DNA from: Nocardia sp. NBC_01730 | Lineage (GTDB): Bacteria; Actinomycetota; Actinomycetes; Mycobacteriales; Mycobacteriaceae | Assembly: GCF_035920445.1 (NCBI RefSeq) | Contig: NZ_CP109162.1 | Location: 6,572,001 to 6,636,000 of the forward strand | Length of the DNA stretch: 64,000 bases | Reading direction: 5' to 3' | Shown here: in pieces, positions 19,606 through 28,646 of the stretch | Position numbering within the stretch: the stretch's first letter is position 1 | Layout of the letters: each line of letters opens with the position of its first letter | The notes under the pieces: generated by a model | Told to the model about the DNA's origin: nothing | Seen by the model: only the letters and a program-made list of their open reading frames with translations | Databases searched by the model: none | Translations under genes and position numbers: made by a program

Positions 19606-21339
19606 GTGCTGGAGACCGCCACGACCATGCAGAGGCTGCGTAAGCGCGGCATCGGGGTCGTCCGGCGCGCCGAGGAGATCATCGACCTGAACTACGTCGG
19701 CCTTGTGGTCGCGACGGTATTTTTCGCGCTGTCGGTGACGCCGTCGCTGCTGCCGCGTGACTGGCTGTTCCAGGGGTTGATCAGCGGGGTCAACGCCGCG
19801 CTCGGGTACGGCGTCGGCTGTCTGCTGGAATGGTTGTTCCGGCTGTGGGTGCGGCCGCGGCTGAAGATTCCCGCGCCGCCCACCTGGGTGCGCTACGCAG
19901 TGAAGTCGGCCATCCTGTTCACCGCCGCGCTGAGCGCCGCGCTCATGCTCGTGCAGTCGGCACGCTGGCAGCGCGAGATCACCGCGCTGATGGGCATGGA
20001 GGGCACCACCACGCCCGCCTACCTGCGCACGGGTCTGCTGAGCGTGGCGATCGGCGCCGCGGTGGTCGCGGTGTACCGGACGGGGCGCGAGATCATCCTG
20101 TTCGTGGCTCGTCTGCTCAACCGGTGGGTGCGGGTGCCGCGTGAACTGGCGCCGGCGGCGGGGTTCCTCGTGCTGGTCGTGCTGGCCGTGACGATCTTCA
20201 ACGGCGTGGCCTCGCGGGCGTTCTTCGCGGTGGCCAACTCGGCGTTCAGCGTGCGCAACGACCACAACTCGGAGAACGCGGTCCAGCCGCGGCAGCCGGA
20301 GCGCTCGGGCAGCCCGGCCTCGCTGGCGAAATGGGAGACACTCGGGTTCGAAGGTCGGTGGTTCGTCTCCCACGGCCCCACCGCGAGTCGCATCACCTCG
20401 GTCACCGGCAGGCCGGCCGAGGAACCGATCCGGGCCTACGTCGGTCTGGAATCCGCAGGAGATGGCGAGGAACAGGCCGAGCTGGCGGTGTCCGAGCTGG
20501 AACGGACCGGAGCGTTCGACCGGAAGGTGCTCGTGGTGGTCACCACGACCGGGACCGGGTGGGTGAACTCCATGGCGACCGGCGCGATCGAGTACATGTA
20601 CGGCGGCGACACCGCCATCGTGGCCACGCAGTACTCGTATCTGCCCAGTGTGCTGTCGTTCCTTGCCGACCGTGGCAAGGCGACGGCCGCGGGTAAGCGC
20701 CTGTTCGACGCGGTGTACCTGCACTGGACGGCGCGACCGCCGCAGCTGCGGCCGAAGCTGCTGGTGTATGGGGAGAGCTTGGGTTCGGAGGGGTCCGAGG
20801 CCGCGTTCGACGGTTTGGCCGATCTGCGGACCAAGGTGGACGGCGCGCTGTGGGTCGGCCCGCCGAACTCGAACCGCTTATGGAAGCAGTTCGTTTCGCG
20901 CCGCGATCCGGGCTCGCGCGAGGTCGAGCCGCTGTACGCGGACGGGCTCGTCGTCCGGTTCGCCTCCGACAGCGCCGATCTGGCGCGGCCCTCGTCGGAA
21001 TGGCGGCCGCCGCGCATCGCGTACCTGCAACACGCCTCCGACCCGATCGTCTGGTGGTCGCCGGATCTGATCTTCTCGCAGCCGGATTGGCTGTCCGAGC
21101 CGCGTGGGTCGGACGTGTCTTCGCAAATGCGCTGGTGGCCGTTCGTGACGTTCTGGCAGGTCGCCGCCGATCTCACCAACGCTCAGGGCGTCACCGACGG
21201 TCACGGGCACCGCTATGGCAGCCTGGTGCTTGACGGCTGGGCGGCCATCGCGGCGCCACCGGACTGGACCGCGGAGATCTCCGAGCGGATCCGGGTCGAG
21301 CTGGAGGCCGCGGAGGACTACGAGCGGACGATCAAGTGA
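19606..21339 (+). CDS. Membrane-anchored alpha/beta-hydrolase (Abhydrolase_9 type)
   Basis: About 577 residues. The first 200 hold four to five hydrophobic helices (for example YVGLVVATVFFALSVTPSLL and GFLVLVVLAVTIFNGVAS), as in the N-terminal domain of this family. The C-terminal part is an alpha/beta-hydrolase with YGESLGSEGSEAAF, the Ser in GESLG being the likely nucleophile. A late HASDPIVWWSPDL and DGHGHRYG carry possible acid and histidine residues. The substrate is unknown; an envelope-lipid role is speculation. GTG start at 19606 (an ATG at 19627 is possible). It overlaps the next gene by four bases (GTGA). Confidence 0.83.
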   Translation: MLETATTMQRLRKRGIGVVRRAEEIIDLNYVGLVVATVFFALSVTPSLLPRDWLFQGLISGVNAALGYGVGCLLEWLFRLWVRPRLKIPAPPTWVRYAVKSAILFTAALSAALMLVQSARWQREITALMGMEGTTTPAYLRTGLLSVAIGAAVVAVYRTGREIILFVARLLNRWVRVPRELAPAAGFLVLVVLAVTIFNGVASRAFFAVANSAFSVRNDHNSENAVQPRQPERSGSPASLAKWETLGFEGRWFVSHGPTASRITSVTGRPAEEPIRAYVGLESAGDGEEQAELAVSELERTGAFDRKVLVVVTTTGTGWVNSMATGAIEYMYGGDTAIVATQYSYLPSVLSFLADRGKATAAGKRLFDAVYLHWTARPPQLRPKLLVYGESLGSEGSEAAFDGLADLRTKVDGALWVGPPNSNRLWKQFVSRRDPGSREVEPLYADGLVVRFASDSADLARPSSEWRPPRIAYLQHASDPIVWWSPDLIFSQPDWLSEPRGSDVSSQMRWWPFVTFWQVAADLTNAQGVTDGHGHRYGSLVLDGWAAIAAPPDWTAEISERIRVELEAAEDYERTIK

Positions 21340-21980
21340 GCCGCCTGCGTGTCGCGGGAACGGCCGCGGCTGTTGCCGTTCCGCTGGCCTGGAGCAACTG
21401 GGTGCTGCCCCGGCTCGGGCTCGGCATCCGTGGCCGGACCGCCGCCAACGCGGGTTTCGCCACCGGATACGCGCTGGCGCTGCACGGCAGGCCGAACTGG
21501 TGCGCGTCGCGTGGTGTGCGCTACGGGTTGGTCTCGGCCTCGGTGGTCGCCGCCGGTTACGCTGCGACCCTTGCCATTCCGTCGGTGCGGCATCGTCTGG
21601 GGGAATTCGCCGATCGGAGTCCTGAGGTGTCGGCCGCGGAGTGGGTTGCCGTGCACATCCCGATCGGCACCGTCTACAGCGAGGAACTCGTCTTCCGCGC
21701 CACCTTGGATCCCCTACTGGACAAGACTTTCGGCACACGAGTCGGTGCGCTGCTCGGCGCGGCGACCTTCGGGCTGTGGCATATTGCGCCCGCGCGTGCG
21801 GCGGGTGACAGTGTGCCCGCCACCATTGCCGCGACCTCGGTGGGCGGCTTCGTGCTCGGCCGACTGCGCCGTCGCGCCGAGAGCGCCACAGCCCCGGCTT
21901 TCCTGCATCTGGCCGTCAATGCCGGTGGAGCGGCCGCTTCTCGGCTCGCCCGTCGTCTCGGTTCGTTCCGCAGGGGCTGA
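21336..21980 (+). CDS. CPBP-family intramembrane glutamic endopeptidase
   Basis: 214-residue polytopic membrane protein with the CPBP/Abi motifs: the EExxxR block SEELVFRATLD, the His block FGLWHIAPARA and the final FLHLAVNAGGA. Family members are Rce1-like intramembrane proteases, in bacteria sometimes linked to bacteriocin immunity or envelope processing; the client here is unknown. The GTG start overlaps the stop of the membrane hydrolase, so the two are probably co-translated and may act together. This matches the mycobacterial gene order downstream of purL. Confidence 0.87.
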   Translation: MSRLRVAGTAAAVAVPLAWSNWVLPRLGLGIRGRTAANAGFATGYALALHGRPNWCASRGVRYGLVSASVVAAGYAATLAIPSVRHRLGEFADRSPEVSAAEWVAVHIPIGTVYSEELVFRATLDPLLDKTFGTRVGALLGAATFGLWHIAPARAAGDSVPATIAATSVGGFVLGRLRRRAESATAPAFLHLAVNAGGAAASRLARRLGSFRRG

Positions 21981-22309
21981 ACCGGAGCGACGGCGTTCGA
22001 TATCGAGGACCGTTCGGTAGTCGGGTCCGCTCGCTGTCGTGCTGGTTTCGTCATCGTGCGGGAACGTGGGCGGCGATCAGATCTCCGCAGGTCTGCCGGG
22101 TCCTGACCGTGCACGCCGCAGCGGCGCACTCAGTCGTATCAGGCGGGGTCGTGTCTGAGCGTGGTCGGCGGTCGGCCGACGTTGTGCGGAATTCGGTCAT
22201 AGGTCAGTAGCGATTCCGCGAGCAGTTGCGCACATCGCTCCCATGTGGGTACAGTGTGCGCATAGAGGAACGGCGTACGCGCCGACTGGAAGAAATTGGG
22301 AGCAAAACG
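21981..22309. other. 329-bp intergenic region without a gene
   Basis: No gene is apparent. The sequence around 22245-22270 (GGGTACAGTGTGCGCATAG) contains a -10-like TACAGT 40-50 bases before the next start and may be the promoter of the serine hydrolase gene. Confidence 0.4.
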
Positions 22310-23779
22310 ATGTCGAACACTGTGAGCTGGGACGTGGCGGGCGATTGGAATGTCCGAGGGAGTTGGGGGACCGTGGACTCGTCCGGTCGCCGGTTCTCCG
22401 TCGCACGGTGGCAGGCGCGGCTCGATGAGCTGCGTGCCGCGCACCACGTACCCGGCGCATCGCTCGCCGTGCTGGTCGACGGACAGATCTACGAGATCGC
22501 CAGTGGCGTCTTGCACCGAGGAACCGGAGCGGCCGTGACGAACGACTCGGTGTTCCTGTGCGGCTCGGTCGCCAAGGTCTACACCGCGACGATGATCATG
22601 CGGCTCGTGGACCTGGGCAAGCTCGACCTCGACGCTCCGGTCGTCGGCGTGCTGCCCGAGTTCGGCACACCCGACCCGGAGGCGACGCGGCGGATCACGA
22701 TCCGGCAGCTGCTCAGCCACACCGGCGGCGTGACAAACGATTTCAACCACGACACCGGCCGTGGTGACGAATGCCTCGCCGAATATGTCAGGGCTGCACG
22801 GGATGTCGCGCTGGACTGCGCGCCGGGAACGGCGATGTCCTACGGCAGCCTCGGCTACGTGGTGCTCGGTCGGGTGATCGAAGTGCTTACCGGCAAGACC
22901 TGGGATCAGGCGGTACACGACCTGCTCGCCACCCCGCTGGGACTCGGGCGTCTGGTGACCCTGCCGGAGCAGGCGCTGCGGTTTCGCGTCGCCATGAGCC
23001 ACCTCGGCGAGCCGGGCGCCGACCCGGATCCCGCGCCGGAGTGGGACCTCATGCCCCGCTCGGTCGCGCCGGCCGCGCGGGTGATCAGCTCGGCGGGCGA
23101 CATGGTCCGCTTCGCCCGCATGCACCTCGATGGTGGGCTCGCCGCCGACGGCACCCGGGTTCTTTCCGCCGAGTCCGTCACGGCCATGCAGCATCGCGAG
23201 ATCGACGTCCCGGACAAGTGGACGGTCAGCGCCGACGGCTGGGGTCTCGGCTGGACCCTGTACGACTGGGACGGCGTCAAAGGATTCGGCCACGACGGCG
23301 CCGCAATCGGCCAGTACGCCTATTTGCGGGCGGTACCGGAGGCGGGGGTCGCGGTTGCTCTGCTCACCAACGGTGGTGGCGCACGCCAGCTGTACGCGGC
23401 ACTGTTCCGCGAGCTGCTCGCCGAGTTGGCGGACGTCCGTATGCCCGACGCGTTCGGCCCGGCCGACCCGCCGGTCGCGGTGGACATCGCCCCGTTCGTC
23501 GGCACCTACCGGCGCGCCGGAGTTGTCATCACCGTCACCGAACGTGCCGATGGCACCGGCCACATGCGCTACGAATTCGTCGACGGCATGGCGGGCGTGT
23601 CGCCGACACTGAGCATGGAACTGACTCCGGTCTCGCCCACCGTGTTCGCAGCCTCCGGCGCAGGGCCGTCTTTCAGCGAGGACTACATGCCGGTCGTCTT
23701 CGCCACCCTCGCCGACGGCACCGAATGCTGCTACGTCGGCATGCGGGCTACTCCGAAGCAGTCAACCGAGACTGCCTGA
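22310..23779 (+). CDS. Serine hydrolase of the beta-lactamase/PBP-like family (class C fold)
   Basis: 489 residues with the serine beta-lactamase-related fold. The SxxK motif is GSVAKVYTA (Ser86, Lys89), the second motif is YGSLGY (Tyr-x-Ser), and GHDGA late in the domain is the HxG-type third motif. A further C-terminal domain of about 100 residues resembles the lipocalin-like tails of esterase/D-aminopeptidase relatives. There is no signal peptide, so it may be a cytosolic esterase or peptidase rather than a secreted beta-lactamase. The ATG at 22310 is preceded by GGGAGC; a longer frame from 22226 is less likely. Confidence 0.87.
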   Translation: MSNTVSWDVAGDWNVRGSWGTVDSSGRRFSVARWQARLDELRAAHHVPGASLAVLVDGQIYEIASGVLHRGTGAAVTNDSVFLCGSVAKVYTATMIMRLVDLGKLDLDAPVVGVLPEFGTPDPEATRRITIRQLLSHTGGVTNDFNHDTGRGDECLAEYVRAARDVALDCAPGTAMSYGSLGYVVLGRVIEVLTGKTWDQAVHDLLATPLGLGRLVTLPEQALRFRVAMSHLGEPGADPDPAPEWDLMPRSVAPAARVISSAGDMVRFARMHLDGGLAADGTRVLSAESVTAMQHREIDVPDKWTVSADGWGLGWTLYDWDGVKGFGHDGAAIGQYAYLRAVPEAGVAVALLTNGGGARQLYAALFRELLAELADVRMPDAFGPADPPVAVDIAPFVGTYRRAGVVITVTERADGTGHMRYEFVDGMAGVSPTLSMELTPVSPTVFAASGAGPSFSEDYMPVVFATLADGTECCYVGMRATPKQSTETA

Positions 23780-23793
23780 CCGCCGCCACCACG

Positions 23794-23823
23794 CCCCCTG
23801 CGCCGACCGAGCTGCGCAGGGGG
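23794..23823 (+). terminator. Hairpin downstream of the serine hydrolase gene
   Basis: Perfect 10-bp stem CCCCCTGCGC/GCGCAGGGGG around a 10-base loop, 15 bases after the stop. There is only a weak T-rich tail, so an intrinsic terminator role is likely but not certain. Confidence 0.6.
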
Positions 23824-24325
23824 TCGGTTACGTCTGGCTTGCGATACACCGGATGCGTTGCTGGACCGCATCCTCGGGGCTGATCCCGGACCAGCGATTT
23901 GTACCGCGGCCTTCGGGCTGTAGCGCACATCGAGCTGTCGCGCCGAGGGCGGAAACGCGCGTTCCTGACCGGTGCAGCCCGCCGCACATTCGCCACGAGC
24001 CCGCCGACGCGATGAGTTTCCTCGTTCGGTTGCGGGTTTCGCACGTGGTAGAGCTAACTTGTGGCGTGATGCTCTTGCGTTGCAGCAGAACACGTTTCAC
24101 TGATCCGGCGACCGGTCCGGCTTTCGAATTACGTCACTTGTTGTTCACGCAATGTGGTGAGCGTTGTCTGCAACCTGTCAACGAGACAGACGTACTGTCC
24201 CTCTGTGCCTCGCACTGAATACCGAAAGTGTGTGTGCTCGAGCAACATCCACGGTGGCGGTTGACGAGGCCGAGCTCCTGATCTGTCCGACGAGTGACGA
24301 CCTGCATCGGGGGTGACCGAGGACG
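23824..24325. other. About 500-bp AT-richer region without a gene
   Basis: GC is visibly lower than in neighbouring genes, most clearly at 24050-24250. No family motif appears on either strand. It precedes the conjugation-type membrane protein and may be part of the same acquired segment, or hold its promoter. Confidence 0.45.
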
Positions 24326-26671
24326 ATGAGTTCGAAATGGGATGAGGACTCTCATGCACACCTGCTCCGCGGCGGCGAGATTCGTCGCGTCGTCATGATC
24401 CACCTCGACAGTGCCGGGTTTCGACGGCGCCACACCTCGAGAATCGATCTGAACCAGATCTTCGATGAGTTGATCCGGTTGCGGCTGCGATTGGCCGATG
24501 TCGGACCGTGGCCGCGGCGCGCAGTCTGGCTGGCATTGATTCTGTTGGCGCTCTTCGTCTTTCCTGGTGCTGTGGGTGCGGTGGCCACCGCGCAGCAGCA
24601 GGCGGCCTCGGCCGGTAGTGCGTCCGAGGTCGACGGGCTGAGTTGGATGAACATCAAGGACTCGTCCGGCGTTCCACTGGCCAACTATCTGTTCGCCAGC
24701 GATCATGGCGGCCCGCTGAACCCTGGCGCCACAATCGTGTGGGCGGTGGTCGGTCTGGAGTTCATCGGCTACCTCGCCATTGTCACAACGGCGATTTGGT
24801 TGATCGGGTACGCGTTGAGTTTCCGGTGGCTGGACATGTTCTCCTCCGCGCTGCGCGGAGTGGCGGATGCGTTGACCGGCCAAGTGGCGACACCGTTGGT
24901 GTTGGTGACAGCTGCGGCGATCGGGGCGTTCTTCGTGGCGTGGTTCATCGTGCGGGGCTATCACGCGAAGGCCGCGATGCAGGTGGTGACGATGGTCGGG
25001 GTCGCGATAGTGGGGCCGGTGTTCCTGGCTGAGCCGCTGGAGGATGTGCTGTCCTCGCACGGCTTGCTGGCGCAGGGCCGCGATCTGGGTATTTCGGTGG
25101 CGGCCGGTTTGAATGGCAATGGCAACCCGAATCCGAACCAGTTGGTGGCGACGATGCAGGGGAATCTGGCCGATAATTTCGCCCGGCGTCCGCTACAGGT
25201 GTGGAACTTCGGGCATGTGGTCGACGAGCGGCCCGCGTGCCGGTCGGTGTGGTCGGCGGGCGTGCTGTCCGGTGACGACGACCGGGTGAAGAACGGTATG
25301 AAGGCATGCGGGGACGCGGCCGCGCACGCCAAGGCCGCGAACCCGAGTATGGGCCAGATCGGCACCGGGCTGATGTTGTTGGTCTGTGGCGGGATCCTGT
25401 TGTTGTTCGCGGCCTACCTCGGTATCAAGGTCATCAAGGCCGCCTTGGACACGATCTACCACGGGTTCATGTCGATCTTCGGGTTCGCCGCGGGCGGATT
25501 CGTCTACGGTCCGAGCCAGACATTCCTGGTCCGTAATATCGTCGACAGTTTCATCGCCGCCGCACGGATGACCGCCTACACCATCTTCCTCGGTGTCTAT
25601 CTGCTGTTCATGGGCAACCTGTTCCAGCAGGCCCGCGGGCAGGTGATGGCGGTGATCGTCATCGCGGGCGCCGTCGAAATCATCGCGATCTCACAGCTGA
25701 AACGCCTCTCCCATAGCCTCACCAGCGGCAATGACTGGATTGCCAATCGATTCGCGCTCGCGGTGCAAGGCGGTCAGGTCAAATCCGCGAGTAGCGGTGG
25801 CGCGGCCCTCGGCATGGGCACGTCCCATGCCGCCAGCTCCGGCCGTGGGTTGGTTACCGGACTCGCGGCACTCAACACCATCAACTCCTCACCGGCCGCG
25901 GCATGGCTCGCCGCGGGAACGACCAACCCCCTCAACCCGCAGGCACGCGGACGCAGACGGATTGATCTGGCCAACGTCGAAATCGCACCGATGCGGCGGG
26001 AATCGCACATCTGGGGCCAGCTGGCCCGGACGAACTGGCGAGTGCTGGCCGTGGACGCCGCTGCCGGCTTCGGCGGAATGCGCACCGAACTCGGGGTGGC
26101 GAACGCACTGAAACGCTTGGAAGACAGCAAAATCCCCGACGCGCAGCTGCCCAGTGCCCTGATTTCTGCTGGTGGGAGCCGCGAACACGTCAGCAATGCG
26201 ATACGGGCCCTGAGTACCCAGAAGTCGACGACGTCGCAGAGCCAGAATAGTTTCAAGCCACTACAGAAGGCCGTTGCGGCGGCACGCGCCGTGGAAAATC
26301 ATGTGGACGACCCTGCACGCAGGGCCTTCGCCGCGCAGGCTGTGATCGCGGCGAACAGCTTCGCCAGAAACACCAGCGCGCCACCACCGGGTGCGCCCAT
26401 CGATCACCGTTTCATCGAAACCGTTGAGCGGAACTGGCATTCGGACCGAGCGCTGCGTACCGCGATCACGCCTGATGAATGGAACGGCGTCGGTCGCGCC
26501 ACGCGCTGGGAAATCGGGCAGCGGGTGGCGCGGATGCACCGCGATGCCACCCAGGCCTACCACGCCGATCAATCCGAGCTGAACCGTGCACGGCTGATGG
26601 AGTCGACCCGACGAATTTCCAACCTCGACCATATGGATCCCGGTGGTGGGCTCGACCCATGGGACGCGTGA
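24326..26671 (+). CDS. Large polytopic membrane protein, VirB6/TrbL-like (conjugative-element type)
   Basis: 781 residues. A hydrophilic N-terminus is followed by a TM at about residues 65-90. A pair of TMs (VVGLEFIGYLAIVTTAIWLI, then a second) comes next, then a soluble loop, then a block of close TMs including IGTGLMLLVCGGILLLFAAY and VMAVIVIAGAVEIIAIS. Last is a 280-residue hydrophilic Ala/Arg-rich C-terminal tail with HMDPGGGLDP near the end. This layout resembles the VirB6/TrbL integral components of type IV secretion in actinobacterial integrative elements; the assignment is inference. No relaxase, VirD4 or VirB4 lies nearby. Many TTG and GTG codons differ from flanking genes. An ATG at 24395 is an alternative start. 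Confidence 0.6.
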   Translation: MSSKWDEDSHAHLLRGGEIRRVVMIHLDSAGFRRRHTSRIDLNQIFDELIRLRLRLADVGPWPRRAVWLALILLALFVFPGAVGAVATAQQQAASAGSASEVDGLSWMNIKDSSGVPLANYLFASDHGGPLNPGATIVWAVVGLEFIGYLAIVTTAIWLIGYALSFRWLDMFSSALRGVADALTGQVATPLVLVTAAAIGAFFVAWFIVRGYHAKAAMQVVTMVGVAIVGPVFLAEPLEDVLSSHGLLAQGRDLGISVAAGLNGNGNPNPNQLVATMQGNLADNFARRPLQVWNFGHVVDERPACRSVWSAGVLSGDDDRVKNGMKACGDAAAHAKAANPSMGQIGTGLMLLVCGGILLLFAAYLGIKVIKAALDTIYHGFMSIFGFAAGGFVYGPSQTFLVRNIVDSFIAAARMTAYTIFLGVYLLFMGNLFQQARGQVMAVIVIAGAVEIIAISQLKRLSHSLTSGNDWIANRFALAVQGGQVKSASSGGAALGMGTSHAASSGRGLVTGLAALNTINSSPAAAWLAAGTTNPLNPQARGRRRIDLANVEIAPMRRESHIWGQLARTNWRVLAVDAAAGFGGMRTELGVANALKRLEDSKIPDAQLPSALISAGGSREHVSNAIRALSTQKSTTSQSQNSFKPLQKAVAAARAVENHVDDPARRAFAAQAVIAANSFARNTSAPPPGAPIDHRFIETVERNWHSDRALRTAITPDEWNGVGRATRWEIGQRVARMHRDATQAYHADQSELNRARLMESTRRISNLDHMDPGGGLDPWDA

Positions 26672-26704
26672 ACCGGCAGGGCCGTCAGCGGTAACGTCGG
26701 CGAG

Positions 26705-27100
26705 GTGACGCGACGAGGGACAGTGGCCCCAGGGGAGCTGCGGGCCGCGGTGGCGGCGGTGAGCACATGGCTGCGGGACGACACCGCACCGGCCCCCGCG
26801 CGCACCGAACTCGCGGCGGCGGTACGCACCACCGCGCGCACCCTTGCCGCGAACGCCCCTGGGCACTCGGTGGAGGTCCGCGTTCCCCCCTTCGTCGCGG
26901 TGCAGTGCATCGAGGGTCCGCGGCATACCAGGGGAACCCCGCCGAACGTGGTGGAGACCGATCCGCGCACCTGGCTGTTGCTGGCCACCGGCCTGCTGGA
27001 GTTCGACGCGGCGGTGAATTCCGGTGCGGTCAGCGCCTCCGGACGCCGAGCAGCCGAGGTGGCGCACTGGCTGCCGTTCGTCCGAGCCACCAGTGACTGA
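26705..27100 (+). CDS. SCP-like (bacterial sterol-carrier orthologue) family protein
   Basis: 131 residues. The blocks [33 protein letters not shown] and [14 protein letters not shown] match the small actinobacterial sterol-carrier-like family found next to purF in mycobacteria (Rv0807 position). The fold would bind a hydrophobic ligand, but the function is unknown. GTG start; 34 bases after the membrane protein and convergent with the YhgE-type gene. Its position next to purF supports orthology and marks the right edge of the inserted membrane-protein gene. Confidence 0.82.
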   Translation: MTRRGTVAPGELRAAVAAVSTWLRDDTAPAPARTELAAAVRTTARTLAANAPGHSVEVRVPPFVAVQCIEGPRHTRGTPPNVVETDPRTWLLLATGLLEFDAAVNSGAVSASGRRAAEVAHWLPFVRATSD

Positions 27101-27163
27101 CCCGCGAACGGAGCGAACCGATTGCGCGCTCCGCTGTGTCGACTGTTCGCTCGCTGCGCTCGC

Positions 27164-28501
27164 TCATGCCTGGACGCGATTGCCGCGGTGCAGTCCCTTG
27201 TGGTCGTAGAAGCGGGTGACCACAGCGCCGAACACCAGTCCGATCGCAAGGCCGAAGACCGCCATCCACACCCCGCGCGACAACCCCGCGTCGAAATCGG
27301 CATCGAAGTAGAGGATCGACCGCACACCGAGGAACACCTGGTGCATCGGCTCGAACGAGGCCAGCCAGCCGAAGTACTTCGGCGTCGCCTCGATCGGCAC
27401 GGTGCCACCGGAGGAGGGCAAGCCGAGGATGACGAACAGGATCAGGTTCACCAGCAATCCCGCCGAGCCGATCGACGCGAGCATGGACAGCCCGGTCGCC
27501 CCCACCGCGATGATGGCCAGCGCGCTGTAGAGGTACAGCGCGAGCGGATGGTCGATCGGCATGTCCAGCAGCTCGCCGACGATCAGGAACACCGCCGAGA
27601 CGATGTTCGCGGCCACCACCAGCACGCCCCACTTGATCAGCAGCGTCTTGAAGCGTGAGATCGGCGTTGGCGGATAGTGCACATACCACGGCCCGTATTC
27701 GGTGGGCACGAAACCGAGTTGGGCATCGATCATGGTGTGGATGACCATCGCGCCGACCACGCCGGCCAACAACAGCAGCAGCGCATAGAAGAATGCGATG
27801 AGGCCCTGCCCGGTGCCGTCGGGCAACGGATGGTACTGCTGCACCACCACTTGCACCGGCTGTGCGAGCGCGACCCGGGTGGCGCCGGATAGTTCGGGCG
27901 AGGGCGGGCTGCCCGGCCGCGGCGCGAGCTGGGCGTTCACCTGATCAATCAGCTGCTTGCCGACCTGCTTGTTCACCTCGGTCAGCGCCTCGTTGCCGAC
28001 CCGGAGCACGATCTGGGTGCCGAACGCTCCGGTGCGCGGGTTGGTCTGCAACGTGATGATCGGCCGCTGGATGTCCCCGGGTATGACACTGCCCACACCG
28101 AGAATGCCGAGCCGCTTGCTGAAATCGCTCGGGACGACGATCGTGCCGTAGACCTGCCCGGACTGCATCTGCCGCTCGGCCTCGTTGATGCTGATCACCC
28201 GCAGATCGACCTTGTCGGACGGCACGCCATGCGCCAGCGCGTCGGTGATCTGGTTGCCGAAGTTCACTTGCCGCGGCTTGTCCGCGGTCCCGATGGTGTC
28301 GCCGACATCCTGGTTCACCAGCGCGATCGGGAAGTCGTGCAGGTTCTTTTCCGGATCGATGACGTAGTCGAGATACATGATGCCGAGCAGTGCCGTCAGT
28401 AGTGTCAGCACGCCGATCGGGGCGAGCACCATACGAGCCCAAGGTCTGCGCACTGCGGCCGCGGCCGACCCCGTCCTGCCCGTGTCGTCCGTAGTCGTCA
28501 C
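27164..28501 (-). CDS. YhgE/Pip-like ABC-2-type membrane protein
   Basis: About 445 residues. A cytosolic N-terminus leads into one TM (VLAPIGVLTLLTALLGIMYL). A long extracytoplasmic domain (LHDFPIALVNQDVGD and onward, about 190 residues) follows, then five to six C-terminal TMs (for example GLIAFFYALLLLLAGVVGAM). This is the YhgE/Pip topology, related to ABC-2 permeases and to MmpL-independent export proteins; substrate unknown. The start is uncertain: GTG codons at 28501 and 28510 both fit and no clear ribosome site is seen. It is divergent from purF, with about 145 bp between starts. Confidence 0.78.
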   Translation of the reverse strand: MTTTDDTGRTGSAAAAVRRPWARMVLAPIGVLTLLTALLGIMYLDYVIDPEKNLHDFPIALVNQDVGDTIGTADKPRQVNFGNQITDALAHGVPSDKVDLRVISINEAERQMQSGQVYGTIVVPSDFSKRLGILGVGSVIPGDIQRPIITLQTNPRTGAFGTQIVLRVGNEALTEVNKQVGKQLIDQVNAQLAPRPGSPPSPELSGATRVALAQPVQVVVQQYHPLPDGTGQGLIAFFYALLLLLAGVVGAMVIHTMIDAQLGFVPTEYGPWYVHYPPTPISRFKTLLIKWGVLVVAANIVSAVFLIVGELLDMPIDHPLALYLYSALAIIAVGATGLSMLASIGSAGLLVNLILFVILGLPSSGGTVPIEATPKYFGWLASFEPMHQVFLGVRSILYFDADFDAGLSRGVWMAVFGLAIGLVFGAVVTRFYDHKGLHRGNRVQA

Positions 28502-28646
28502 GGTGCGCACGGTAACAGTTGTGGGTGTCGGAAATCTGTAGGTATACCGGGCGGATTGCTGCTCGGATGCGGTGGCGGTGATCGTCCGCGGGCATTCACC
28601 CGTAGAATGAAATCTGCCCCCAGCCCGCCCGAACAGGGAGCAAACG

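Noticed and set aside
17566..20724. Very long minus-strand open frame (over 1000 residues) opposite purL and the membrane hydrolase
   Set aside because: It is antisense to well-supported genes and its translation is His/Arg/Asp-rich with no domain; long antisense frames are expected at this GC content.
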